A stretch of 41,932 bases of DNA from contig CALFMN010000146.1 in assembly GCA_937879875.1 (NCBI GenBank), forward strand, positions 1-41,932, written 5' to 3'. The notes beneath the pieces were generated by a model that saw only the letters and a list, made by a program, of their open reading frames with translations, had not been told where the DNA came from and did not search any database. The stretch's first letter is position 1; each line of letters opens with the position of its first letter. The translations under genes were made by a program, and so were the position numbers. The DNA comes from an uncultured Chloroflexota bacterium (lineage in GTDB: Bacteria > Chloroflexota > Dehalococcoidia > CAUJGQ01). Positions 15,272-22,756 of the stretch are shown one piece after another.

Positions 15272-16537
15272 ATGACGCAACCCTCCGGCACCGCCTTCGA
15301 CCGGCACGGCTCCGATCGCATCGGGCCGGGCATGTTGCTGGCCGACCGCTACGACGTGCACGAGCCCGTCGGCTACGGCGGGATGTCGAGCGTCTACCAC
15401 GGCATCGACCGTTTACTTGACCGGGATGTGGCGATCAAGGTCATGAATGCCCGCATCGGCGGCAACGACGCCGACCGCGCCGCCTTCCTGCGCGAGGCGC
15501 GGGCGGCGGCCTCGCTGGCGCACAGCGGCATCGTCGGCGTCTACGACGCGGGCATCTATCAGGGCTGGCCGTACATCGTGATGGAGTACGTGCCCGGCGG
15601 CAGCCTCAAACAGGTGATCGATACGCAGGCGCCGCTGCCGCCGCAACGTGCCGCGGCCTTTGCGGCCGAAGTCGCCGACGCCCTGCAATACGGCCACGAC
15701 CGCGGCGTGATTCACTGCGATGTCAAGCCGCAGAACGTGCTGATCGACGCGCGCGGCCACGCCAAGCTGGTGGATTTCGGGATTTCACAATCACTGGCGG
15801 CGACGTCCGCGTTGACCTCGTCGGTGAGCGGCACCGCCGGCTACGTCGCGCCGGAGCAGCTTGAGGGCGTGCCGCTGGACGGCCGGGCGGACATCTACTC
15901 GCTCGGCACCGTGCTCTACGAGATGCTGAGCGGGCGGCTGCCGTTCGAGGCGCCGAACCTCGCGGCGTTGGCCACACGGCGGCTGGTCGCGGACCCGCGC
16001 CCGCTGCGGGAGCTGCACCCAACGTTGCCGTCCGGACTGGCAAATGCGGTGATGCGCTGCCTGGCGCGGGACCGCCGGGACCGCTTCCGCACCGCGGGCG
16101 AGTTGGCCGCTGCCCTGCGCGGCACAGGCGACGTGGGTACGGAGCGCTTCACCACGGCCGGCCCGGCGGTCGTACCGCCGCGAGAACGCACGCAGGTCTG
16201 GCGGCACGAAGAGTTGGCGGCGGAGGCGGCAGGACCACGCTCAGGCGCTTTTTGGGCGCTGCTCTCCGTCTTGCTGGCGCTGCTGCTGGCGCTGGTCGTG
16301 GCGCTCGCCGTGATCGTGACGAGCCGCTCAAGCAGCGGCAGCGTGTCCGCACCGCAGGTACAGAACGAGCGTCTGGATCAGGCTGCAAAGGATTTGCAAG
16401 CTGCGGGCCTCGCGGTCAGCGTCACCATGACCGCGTCCGACCAGCCGGTCGGCACCGTACTGAGCCAGAATCCGCCGGCAGGCACGGCGCTGAACAAAGG
16501 CGACGCCGTGGGCCTGACGGTGAGCAGCGGCCCGTAG
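15272..16537 (+). CDS. pknB: PknB-type Ser/Thr protein kinase with one PASTA domain
   Basis: This is a transmembrane Hanks-type kinase sensing wall fragments. The kinase domain (about residues 27-290) is complete: glycine loop VGYGGMSSVYHG, catalytic Lys56 in VAIK, HCDVKPQN with Asp150, DFG at 168-170 and YVAPEQ. One membrane helix (ALLSVLLALLLALVVALAVIV) lies near residue 330, followed by one extracellular PASTA repeat (QNERLDQAAKDLQAAGL to GLTVSSGP). Typical PknB proteins have three to five PASTA units. I use the ATG at 15272, with AAGGA upstream; the ATG at 15260 is also in frame. The FhaA/FhaB-like adaptors lie next door, but no PP2C phosphatase gene does. Confidence 0.92.
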   Translation: MTQPSGTAFDRHGSDRIGPGMLLADRYDVHEPVGYGGMSSVYHGIDRLLDRDVAIKVMNARIGGNDADRAAFLREARAAASLAHSGIVGVYDAGIYQGWPYIVMEYVPGGSLKQVIDTQAPLPPQRAAAFAAEVADALQYGHDRGVIHCDVKPQNVLIDARGHAKLVDFGISQSLAATSALTSSVSGTAGYVAPEQLEGVPLDGRADIYSLGTVLYEMLSGRLPFEAPNLAALATRRLVADPRPLRELHPTLPSGLANAVMRCLARDRRDRFRTAGELAAALRGTGDVGTERFTTAGPAVVPPRERTQVWRHEELAAEAAGPRSGAFWALLSVLLALLLALVVALAVIVTSRSSSGSVSAPQVQNERLDQAAKDLQAAGLAVSVTMTASDQPVGTVLSQNPPAGTALNKGDAVGLTVSSGP

Positions 16538-16545
16538 CGTGGCAA

Positions 16546-16600
16546 TCGGCCCTCATCCTCTCCTGTCTCCTTCTCCCAGGATTGGGAGAAGGAGACGATC
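16546..16600 (+). repeat. Family 2 3'-end hairpin, copy 4 (downstream of pknB)
   Basis: CGGCCCTCATCC starts about ten bases after the pknB stop. A perfect 13-bp stem, GTCTCCTTCTCCC (16565-16577) with GGGAGAAGGAGAC (16584-16596), follows. Its loop reads AGGATT in gene orientation, where the other copies read AATCCT, so the hairpin core is flipped while the GGCCCTCA edge is not. Confidence 0.8.
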
Positions 16601-16664
16601 GTGCACGAAGCGTTCCGATTACTGAACGGTTAACCCGGCGCGGCCACGGCATGCTCCAACCCGG

Positions 16665-16716
16665 GATCGCCCCTTTCTCCCAGGATTGGGAGAAAGGGGA
16701 CGGGGGATTGAGGGCC
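16665..16716 (-). repeat. Family 2 3'-end hairpin, copy 5 (downstream of nadE)
   Basis: The stem CCCCTTTCTCCC (16670-16681), loop AGGATT, GGGAGAAAGGGG (16688-16699) lies six bases beyond the nadE stop on the minus strand, with the GGCCCTCA edge next to the gene. It faces copy 4 in this convergent gap. The block is nearly identical to 44-80. Confidence 0.85.
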
Positions 16717-16721
16717 GACCC

Positions 16722-18467
16722 TCAGTAGCCGCGATAGCGATTCGCAATCGGCAGGCGCCGGTCGCGGCCGAAGGCGCGCGGTGTGATCTTGACGCCCGGA
16801 GGAGCCTGGCGGCGTTTGTACTCGCTGCGATTTACCAGCGTGATCACCCGCTGCACCAGCGCCTCATCGAAGCCCAGCGCCACGATCTCGTCGACGGTGC
16901 GATCGTCTTCGACGTACGCCTCGATGATCGGATCAAGCACCGGGTACGGCGGCAGGCTGTCGCTGTCCTTCTGGTCGGGCCGCAACTCTGCGGACGGCTC
17001 TTTGACCAGCACATTTTCCGGGATTACTGGCCGTCCGCCGAGCGTGTTGCGGTAACGGCAGACCTCGTAGAGAAGCGTCTTCGGCACGTCCTTGATCACC
17101 GCGAAACCGCCGGCCATGTCGCCGTACAGCGTGCAGTAGCCGGTAGCCATCTCGCTCTTATTGCCCGTGGTAAGCGCGAGCGCGTTGAACTTGTTGGTCA
17201 GGAACATCAGGATATTACCGCGGATGCGGGCCTGCAGATTCTCCTCGGCCACGCCGGGCGCGAGATCGCCGACGATCGGCTCGAGCATCTTCAGCGATGC
17301 GGCGAATGGCCCTTCGATCGGCACGGTGAGATAGCGGATGCCGAGATTCTGCGCCAGCTCTTCGGCGTCGCTGCGGCTGTGCTCCGACGAGTAGCGGGAC
17401 GGCATCGAGACGCCGGTGACGTGCTCGGCGCCAAGCGCATCGACGGCAACGACGGCCGTAATCGACGAATCGATGCCGCCCGATAGGGCGATATACACGT
17501 CGCGGAAGCCGCTCTTGCCCACGTAGTCGCGCGTGCCGGTCACAAGCGCTTGATAGACCTCGGCCGGACGGCTGAGCGGCTGGGCGCGGCCGGGCGGCGG
17601 CAGCAGCTGCCTGCGCTCCTGCCGCGGCGAGACGCCGCTGACGAAGATTGGCCGCCGGCCGGCCTGTGCTGCGCCCTCGAAATCGAACTGTTCTTTGCGC
17701 CGGCGTGAATCGTGTAAACGCGCCTGCACCACGGCGTCGACGTCGATGTCGCAGATCAGCAGATCCTCGCTGAAACTCGGTGCTTCGGCGATCAGATCGC
17801 CGCCCGGATCAAAGATCATGCTGCCGCCGTCGAACACCAGCTCGTCCTGCCCGCCGACCAGGTTCACGTAGCAGACCGCAACGGTATTGTCGGCGGCGCG
17901 GGTCGCGAGCATCTTCTCGCGGAAGCTGCGTTTGCCCGCATGAAATGGCGAGGCGTTGATATTCAAGATCACCTCTGCGCCGGCCAGCGCCTGCTCCATC
18001 GTCGGCCCGCCGGGATACCAGATGTCCTCGCAGATGTTGACGCCGACCTTCGCCCCCGCGATCTCGTATACCGGCGCCCGGCGCCCGCGCTGGAAATAGC
18101 GATCTTCGTCGAAGACGCCGTAGTTGGGCAGAAACTGCTTGTGATACGTGTCCACAAGGCGGCCGTCGCAGAGAATCGCGGCCGCGTTGTAGATGTCGTT
18201 CGCCAGATCGACGAAGCCGACGACCACGGTGATGCCTTCGGTGTGCGGCAGCAGATCGTGCAAGGCGTGCAGGTTGTCTTCGACGAACTGACGCCGCAGC
18301 AGCAAGTCTTCCGGCGGATAGCCGGTCAGCGCCAGCTCGGGCAGGCAGACCACGTCGGCGCCGGCGTCGCGCGCCCGCACGATCTGCGCCGCGATCGCCG
18401 TCGCGTTGCCCTCGATGTCGCCGACCGTCGTATTGATCTGGGCGAGCGCCACACGCAGCGTTCTCAT
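16722..18467 (-). CDS. nadE: Glutamine-dependent NAD+ synthetase
   Basis: This enzyme makes NAD+ from nicotinic acid adenine dinucleotide, ATP and glutamine, the last step of NAD biosynthesis. The N-terminal nitrilase-type amidase domain (about residues 3-270) shows the triad Glu44 (CLPELALTGYPPEDLLLR), Lys110 (KQFLPNYGVFDE) and Cys146 (VNICEDIWYPGG). The C-terminal synthetase domain has the P-loop LSGGIDSS and ALTTGNKSEMATGYCTLYGDM. The start ATG at 18467 begins the conserved MRTLRVALAQIN; upstream in-frame codons lack similarity. The 581-residue length is normal. Convergent with pknB. Confidence 0.95.
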   Translation of the reverse strand: MRTLRVALAQINTTVGDIEGNATAIAAQIVRARDAGADVVCLPELALTGYPPEDLLLRRQFVEDNLHALHDLLPHTEGITVVVGFVDLANDIYNAAAILCDGRLVDTYHKQFLPNYGVFDEDRYFQRGRRAPVYEIAGAKVGVNICEDIWYPGGPTMEQALAGAEVILNINASPFHAGKRSFREKMLATRAADNTVAVCYVNLVGGQDELVFDGGSMIFDPGGDLIAEAPSFSEDLLICDIDVDAVVQARLHDSRRRKEQFDFEGAAQAGRRPIFVSGVSPRQERRQLLPPPGRAQPLSRPAEVYQALVTGTRDYVGKSGFRDVYIALSGGIDSSITAVVAVDALGAEHVTGVSMPSRYSSEHSRSDAEELAQNLGIRYLTVPIEGPFAASLKMLEPIVGDLAPGVAEENLQARIRGNILMFLTNKFNALALTTGNKSEMATGYCTLYGDMAGGFAVIKDVPKTLLYEVCRYRNTLGGRPVIPENVLVKEPSAELRPDQKDSDSLPPYPVLDPIIEAYVEDDRTVDEIVALGFDEALVQRVITLVNRSEYKRRQAPPGVKITPRAFGRDRRLPIANRYRGY

Positions 18468-18522
18468 GCTTACAGGGTACAGGGAAGCCGGCAGGCGCGA
18501 CAGAGCCCGCGCCCGCGCGGCG

Positions 18523-19236
18523 CTACGTCCGCGCGACAGAGCCATCCGGCGGTGAGGCTTCGCCGCTTGCTCCCAGCTCGCGAACCCAGATCGCATGATG
18601 CGACAAAGCCCAGTCTCGGCGTACGCGCCCATCGAACATGCTGCGCAGCGATGGCCGCGTGCCGGGATTAATCGCCGCAAGATAGATATGGCCGGCGATC
18701 AGCGGCAGCGAGAGCAGCATGAACAGGTCGTGCAGCGGGAAGACGCGCTCAACGAAGGCCGAGCCGAAGACCGCCTTCGTGAAGAAGTTGACGCCGAGGA
18801 TTGCGCCCGACAGGCCGAGGCCGAGCGAGAGCAGCAGCAGCGCGGCGGTGTTCAGCTTCTGACCGGCGTTGAACTTGCCCGTCGCCGGCGCCGCGAGCTT
18901 TGCGCCCAGCAGCGCGTAGCCGGCGTAGCGCAGCCAGGCGAGGTCGCCGGCGCGGGCCGTGAGCAGGCGGCGCAGATCCGCGCGGAGCAGGCGCCGGCCG
19001 GGTGCGGCCAGCCAGACCGCGGGCGCGGCCAGCACGAACACGATTCCTGACAGGACATGGATCAGCGGAACCAACCGGTAGCCGCCGATGTGCACGGCCT
19101 TCACTGACGGCACGAACAGCAGCAATCCCGTGACGAGCAGCGTGAGAAAGGGCACCGCCAACGCCCAGTGCGCGGCGCGCGAGGCGCCCGAGAAGCGCAC
19201 AATCGTGCCGTTCGCGCCGTTAGCTGAGCCAGCCAT
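18523..19236 (-). CDS. Membrane cytochrome b subunit (formate dehydrogenase gamma/cytochrome b561 type)
   Basis: This four-helix membrane protein should bind heme b and exchange electrons between quinol and the adjacent molybdoenzyme. Helix-borne histidines that could ligate heme lie in SRAAHWALAVPFLTLLVTG, VPLIHVLSGIVFVL and FPLHDLFMLLSLPLIAGHIYLA. The motif TGKFNAGQKLNT is typical of formate dehydrogenase gamma-like subunits. Its ATG overlaps the end of the molybdoenzyme gene by 17 bp, so the two are translationally coupled and probably form one complex. It replaces the MsrQ-type partner of enterobacteria in position, not in sequence family. Confidence 0.85.
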   Translation of the reverse strand: MAGSANGANGTIVRFSGASRAAHWALAVPFLTLLVTGLLLFVPSVKAVHIGGYRLVPLIHVLSGIVFVLAAPAVWLAAPGRRLLRADLRRLLTARAGDLAWLRYAGYALLGAKLAAPATGKFNAGQKLNTAALLLLSLGLGLSGAILGVNFFTKAVFGSAFVERVFPLHDLFMLLSLPLIAGHIYLAAINPGTRPSLRSMFDGRVRRDWALSHHAIWVRELGASGEASPPDGSVART

Positions 19237-19879
19237 CGATCTGCCAGCCCCGCTGCTCCCAGTAGCCCACCACGCGCTGGCTGGTGAACTCGACGCGGGT
19301 CAGCCACTTCGGGCCTTTGTAGCCGTACATCTGCGGAACGATCAGGCGCAACGGCTGGCCATGCGGCGGCGTGAGCGGCCGCTCGTACATGTGATAGGCA
19401 AGCAGCGTATCGGCGAGCAGCGCCTGGTCCATGCCGAGGCTGTCCCGATAGACGCCGCCCAGCGAGTGGAAGGTGATGAACGCCGGGTTCTGCGGTTTCA
19501 CGAGATCGACCAGCGTTTGCAGGCGCACACCCTGCCAGCGCACGTCCTTCACGCCCCAGCCCTCGACGCAGTGGAAATCGCTGATCTGAGAGACCGATGG
19601 CAGCGCCAAAAGCTGGTCCCAGCTCAGCGTCAGCGGCGTTTCGACGGCGCCATCGACCGTGAGCTGGAAGCTGGCGGGATCGAATGCGGGCGTCTGCGCC
19701 TCGACCTCGTTGATGCGAAAGCCGCCGAGGCCGCTGAGGACGCGGCAGGCGCCGCCGATCAGCACCGCCGCGCCGGCGCCCAGCCAGAGCAGGCGCCGGC
19801 GGCTGATGCGCGGCTTCTCCGCGGCACTGCTCGCGCTCGAGAGCGTTTCTGGAGTTGACGCGGTGCCGGAGTCGATCAC
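19220..19879 (-). CDS. Sulfite-oxidase-family molybdopterin oxidoreductase (MsrP/YedY-like)
   Basis: This is an exported molybdenum-cofactor enzyme. A twin-arginine signal (ISRRRLLWLGAGAAVLIGG) precedes the oxidoreductase molybdopterin domain. The cofactor cysteine lies in ISDFHCVEGWGVKDVRWQGV. Other family blocks are FHSLGGVYRDSLGMDQAL and LRLIVPQMYGYKGPKWL. It lacks the C-terminal Mo-co dimerisation domain of true sulfite oxidases. I prefer the GTG at 19879, with GAGGGG upstream; a TTG at 19942 would add 21 residues. The substrate is not evident: methionine sulfoxide reduction is known for MsrP, but other family members differ. Confidence 0.88.
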   Translation of the reverse strand: MIDSGTASTPETLSSASSAAEKPRISRRRLLWLGAGAAVLIGGACRVLSGLGGFRINEVEAQTPAFDPASFQLTVDGAVETPLTLSWDQLLALPSVSQISDFHCVEGWGVKDVRWQGVRLQTLVDLVKPQNPAFITFHSLGGVYRDSLGMDQALLADTLLAYHMYERPLTPPHGQPLRLIVPQMYGYKGPKWLTRVEFTSQRVVGYWEQRGWQIDGWLS

Positions 19880-20179
19880 ACCGCTCGTCCCCTCGTTCGT
19901 TTCGTCTCGCGGGAGCGGCCCGACCTGGCGGCCGAGCGTCAACCGAGACGAAAACAGGGGCCGGTCCGCTCGCCCAACTGCACCACCCCACCCGCGGACC
20001 GGCCCCTGAGGAGACGTCCATTGGCGCTGGGCGTCCAGGGCAAGCCTACGCGGCGCGGGAGCGCAGAGGGTTAACGTCCGATTAAATCGCTGCTAACGCT
20101 TCAACATAGTCGGCGCTGCATGCCCAGCGTAGCGTTCACCCGCGCCGACGCGCGTGAGCGCGATCACGGGCCGGGCAGC
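19880..20179. other. Region between greA-like and msrP-like genes
   Basis: This 300-bp leader region holds the hairpin at 19955-20008 and, before the greA-like stop, an AT-richer stretch at about 20068-20105 (TTAACG, GATTAAATCGC). No gene is recognised. Part of 19880-19942 could be coding if the TTG start is used. Confidence 0.5.
19951..20008 (-). terminator. Hairpin with T-tract in the msrP leader
   Basis: Read on the minus strand, CAGGGGCCGGTCCGC (20008-19994) pairs perfectly with GCGGACCGGCCCCTG (19969-19955) across a 24-nt loop and is followed by TTTT. It lies about 170 bp after the greA-like stop and upstream of the msrP-like start. It may end greA transcription or act as an attenuator for the downstream pair. 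Confidence 0.6.
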
Positions 20180-20977
20180 CTAACCTTCGACGGACTCGAC
20201 GCGCAGCTTGAGCGTGCCGGCCGGCACGTTCACCGAGACTTCCTCGCCCTTGACGCGGTCGACGAGCGCCTTGCCCACCGGCGAGAGGATGGAGATCTTG
20301 CCGAGCCTCGGGTCGACCTCGCTGGGGCTGACGAGCTGATACTTCGTTGCTTGATTCGTCCCCAGGTTGAGCACGAGGACGAGGCTGCCGACGCGCGCGG
20401 CGCCGGTCGAGGCGCCCTCGACGATCGCCGCGTGGCGCAACTGCTCCTCGATGCGGCGGATACGCGCCTCGACGTGCGCCTGCTTCTCGCGCGCGGCGTC
20501 GAGCGGCGCGTTCTCGCGGAAGTCCTTGTCCGCCATCGCCTGCTCGAGCTCGAGCGCGATCTCGGTGCGGCTGTCCTTAAGCTGCGCCAGTTCCCGCTGC
20601 AGCGCTTCGAAGCCCGTGCGCGTCATCTGCACGGCGTTGCCATCGATGCCGCCTCCGGCATCGCTCTCGGTGCGGCGCAGCTTGATTGCGGTGCTGAGGT
20701 TGGTGGAGGTGAGGCCGGCCTTCTTGAGATGCGCCAGAAACGGCCGCACCGCCTCAACGCTGCGCCCCTGGCTGCCGCCGCGGCCCGCCGACTCCTCCAC
20801 GAAGCGCTCGACGTCGGTGCCCTTGAGGTCGCTGACCTGCCGCGCGCCGCCGAACCACTGCACGAAACGGTGCACGGCGGGCTGGGCATCTTGCGCGGCG
20901 TCCTGACCAAGTGTTGCGATGTACTGCGAGGCCGCGTCCACGAGCGACGTGCTGACGGCGGTTTTCCTGCTAGCCAC
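20180..20977 (-). CDS. greA: GreA/GreB-family elongation factor with extra N-terminal domain
   Basis: The C-terminal 150 residues are a Gre factor that enters the RNA polymerase secondary channel and stimulates transcript cleavage. The coiled coil starts at TRTGFEALQRELAQLK, the tip has the acidic pair in DKDFRENAPLD (Asp152, Glu155), and the FKBP-like domain contains GKISILSPVGKALV. The first 105 residues are not part of normal GreA (about 158 residues). They resemble the helical SAM-like core-binding domain of tyrosine recombinases (AVHRFVQWFGGARQVSDLKGTDVERFVEE, then AVRPFLAHLKKAG). The GTG start has GGAGG five bases upstream, so the extension is in the gene. Confidence 0.88.
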   Translation of the reverse strand: MASRKTAVSTSLVDAASQYIATLGQDAAQDAQPAVHRFVQWFGGARQVSDLKGTDVERFVEESAGRGGSQGRSVEAVRPFLAHLKKAGLTSTNLSTAIKLRRTESDAGGGIDGNAVQMTRTGFEALQRELAQLKDSRTEIALELEQAMADKDFRENAPLDAAREKQAHVEARIRRIEEQLRHAAIVEGASTGAARVGSLVLVLNLGTNQATKYQLVSPSEVDPRLGKISILSPVGKALVDRVKGEEVSVNVPAGTLKLRVESVEG

Positions 20978-21091
20978 CTGGACCTCCTGCCCGAGGGATG
21001 CGCCGGCCGCGCCGCGTCGGGATCTGCCGAAAACAACGAATGACGCCCCACCGGCGGCGGCGGCACGTCGATCATACTATGGAGCGGCTCG

Positions 21092-21847
21092 ATGGGGTGT
21101 CAACGCGCCGATCCGCAGGCGACGCTGCCGCTGCTTGCGGCAGGAGCCGAGGCACTTGGCGTTCCGCTCGACCGCGCGATGCTTGATCGCTTCGGCCGCT
21201 GCTTCGCGCTGCTCGTTGAGCACGGCACTCGCATGAACCTCACCAGCGTGCGCGACGCCGAGGGCATTCAGCGCCGCCACTTTCTCGAATCGCTGGCTCT
21301 CGGCGTTTCGCTGCGCGACGCGGGCCTGCTAGAGGGGCGTGAGCGCGCGATCGACGTGGGCGCGGGCGCCGGCTTCCCCGGCGTGCCGCTGGCGATCGCC
21401 TGGCCGGACCTGCGCTTGACGCTGCTGGAGGCGACGCAGAAGAAGGCCCGGTTTCTGCAGACACTTGTGCGAGCGCTTGATCTGCCCGGCGCCGTTGTCG
21501 TAGCGGCGCGGGCCGAGGAAGCCGGGCATCGGCCGGGCCTGCGCGGCACGTTCGAACTCGCCCTCGCCCGCGCCGTCGCGCCGCTGCCGGCGTTGGTCGA
21601 GCTGACGCTGCCGTTTGTGCGTGTCGGCGGCTGGCTGGCCGCGGTCAAAGGATCACGCCTCGATCAGGAGTTGCTGCAGGCCGGGGATGCACTCGAGCGC
21701 TGCGGCGGCGGGCCGGCGCGGACGCTCTCCTTGCCGGGCCTGCAGCAAGACAGCCCGCTGCGCGTTGTCGTGGTGCAGAAGCTGCGGCCGACGCCGGCGG
21801 CCTTGCCGCGCGGGCCGGGGCTGCCCCAGAGTCAGCCGTTACGTTGA
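21092..21847 (+). CDS. rsmG: 16S rRNA (guanine-527-N7)-methyltransferase
   Basis: RsmG methylates N7 of G527 in the 530 loop of 16S rRNA using S-adenosylmethionine. The Rossmann motif I is AIDVGAGAGFPGVPLAIAWP, followed by LTLLEATQKKARFLQ (motif II) and ALARAVAPLPALVELTLPFV. The N-terminal block HGTRMNLTSVRDAEGIQRRHFLESL and the C-terminal LPRGPGLPQSQPL are family hallmarks. GGAG lies seven bases before the ATG at 21092. In Chloroflexota and Firmicutes this gene often lies near chromosome-partition genes; none is present here. Confidence 0.94.
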   Translation: MGCQRADPQATLPLLAAGAEALGVPLDRAMLDRFGRCFALLVEHGTRMNLTSVRDAEGIQRRHFLESLALGVSLRDAGLLEGRERAIDVGAGAGFPGVPLAIAWPDLRLTLLEATQKKARFLQTLVRALDLPGAVVVAARAEEAGHRPGLRGTFELALARAVAPLPALVELTLPFVRVGGWLAAVKGSRLDQELLQAGDALERCGGGPARTLSLPGLQQDSPLRVVVVQKLRPTPAALPRGPGLPQSQPLR

Positions 21848-21914
21848 GCGGGGCAAACAGCCCCGGTGAATCGCTCGCATGCATGCATGTCGCCGGGCCG
21901 GTGTGTGGCCGACG

Positions 21915-21923
21915 TGCTAGAAT
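21915..21923 (+). promoter_or_regulatory. Extended -10 promoter for the Yip1-like gene
   Basis: TGCTAGAAT is a strong extended -10 box 88 bp before the ATG at 22011, in an otherwise GC-rich gap. No clear -35 is seen. Confidence 0.5.
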
Positions 21924-22010
21924 GCGGCGAATCGGCCGGCGCTCCGGGTCGCGTTCATACCATAACAGCGATCCGACCGCAGCGAGAGCCGCTCAGGAGG
22001 CGCGTGGCGC

Positions 22011-22712
22011 ATGGATACGCAGGTCATCATCGACCGTTTGCAGCGGTTCCTGCTCAAGCTCGACACCAGCGTCTTCGAGGAGATGCGCGACGACGCCAAC
22101 GCGACCATCCCCGCGCTGATCATCGCGGCCGTGTCGTTCCTTCTTTTCGGCCTCGGCGGCTGGCTCTGGTGGTGGGTGCAGGGCTACGCCAACCTTGCCG
22201 TGGGCGGCCAGATCCCGGACAAAACCAAGATCTTTCTTGAGTCATGGCTGCTTGGCTCGATTTTCGCCTTCGCCCTCTGGCTGGCCTGGATCGGCATTGC
22301 CTACGTGGTTTTGGTCAATCTGTTCCACTACAGCGCCGATTTGATGCGCATGATCCGCTCGTGCAGCCTCGCCACGTTGCCGCTGATCATCGGCTTGCTG
22401 CTCTTCATCCCTGGCATTAATTTCGCCATGGGACTCGCCGCGGTCGCACTGTTCTTTCTGCTCATGGATATCGGCATTCAGGTCTCCCTTGACGCGACGC
22501 CGGGGCACGTGATCGTTTCGACCTTTGCCGGTTTTTTGGTCTTCGCGATCATCCTCTCCGTGCTGGTGACGAAGAGCGACGGGCTTTCGCCCAACGTCTT
22601 CCTGTTCCGCCTGCCGGCAACGGCGGCGGCGGACGCTGCCAGCAACACGGTGTCGGTGCCGCGCACGACGATTCCCAGGAACTTCCAGATTCCCACCGTG
22701 CCGCCGCGCTGA
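22011..22712 (+). CDS. Yip1-domain-like integral membrane protein
   Basis: This 233-residue protein has an amphipathic N-terminus (IDRLQRFLLKLDTSVFEEMRDD) and five probable membrane helices, beginning with ALIIAAVSFLLFGLGGWLWWWV and ending with VSTFAGFLVFAIILSVLV. A polar Pro/Thr-rich tail follows. The arrangement and the LFHYSADLMRMIRSCSLATLPLIIGLLL stretch resemble bacterial Yip1-family proteins, whose function is unknown. GGAGG lies ten bases before the ATG. It has its own promoter-like box, and the MFS gene follows. Confidence 0.75.
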   Translation: MDTQVIIDRLQRFLLKLDTSVFEEMRDDANATIPALIIAAVSFLLFGLGGWLWWWVQGYANLAVGGQIPDKTKIFLESWLLGSIFAFALWLAWIGIAYVVLVNLFHYSADLMRMIRSCSLATLPLIIGLLLFIPGINFAMGLAAVALFFLLMDIGIQVSLDATPGHVIVSTFAGFLVFAIILSVLVTKSDGLSPNVFLFRLPATAAADAASNTVSVPRTTIPRNFQIPTVPPR

Positions 22713-22756
22713 GCCTCCCGGTGGCATGGCGCGCACCGGACGGGCTACCATGACCA

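Noticed and set aside
19990..20021. Short leader peptide with two Trp codons (Trp-Cys-Ser-Trp) over the hairpin, as in trp attenuation
   Set aside because: The downstream genes have no link to tryptophan, and the two codons fall in the hairpin loop by chance as far as I can tell.
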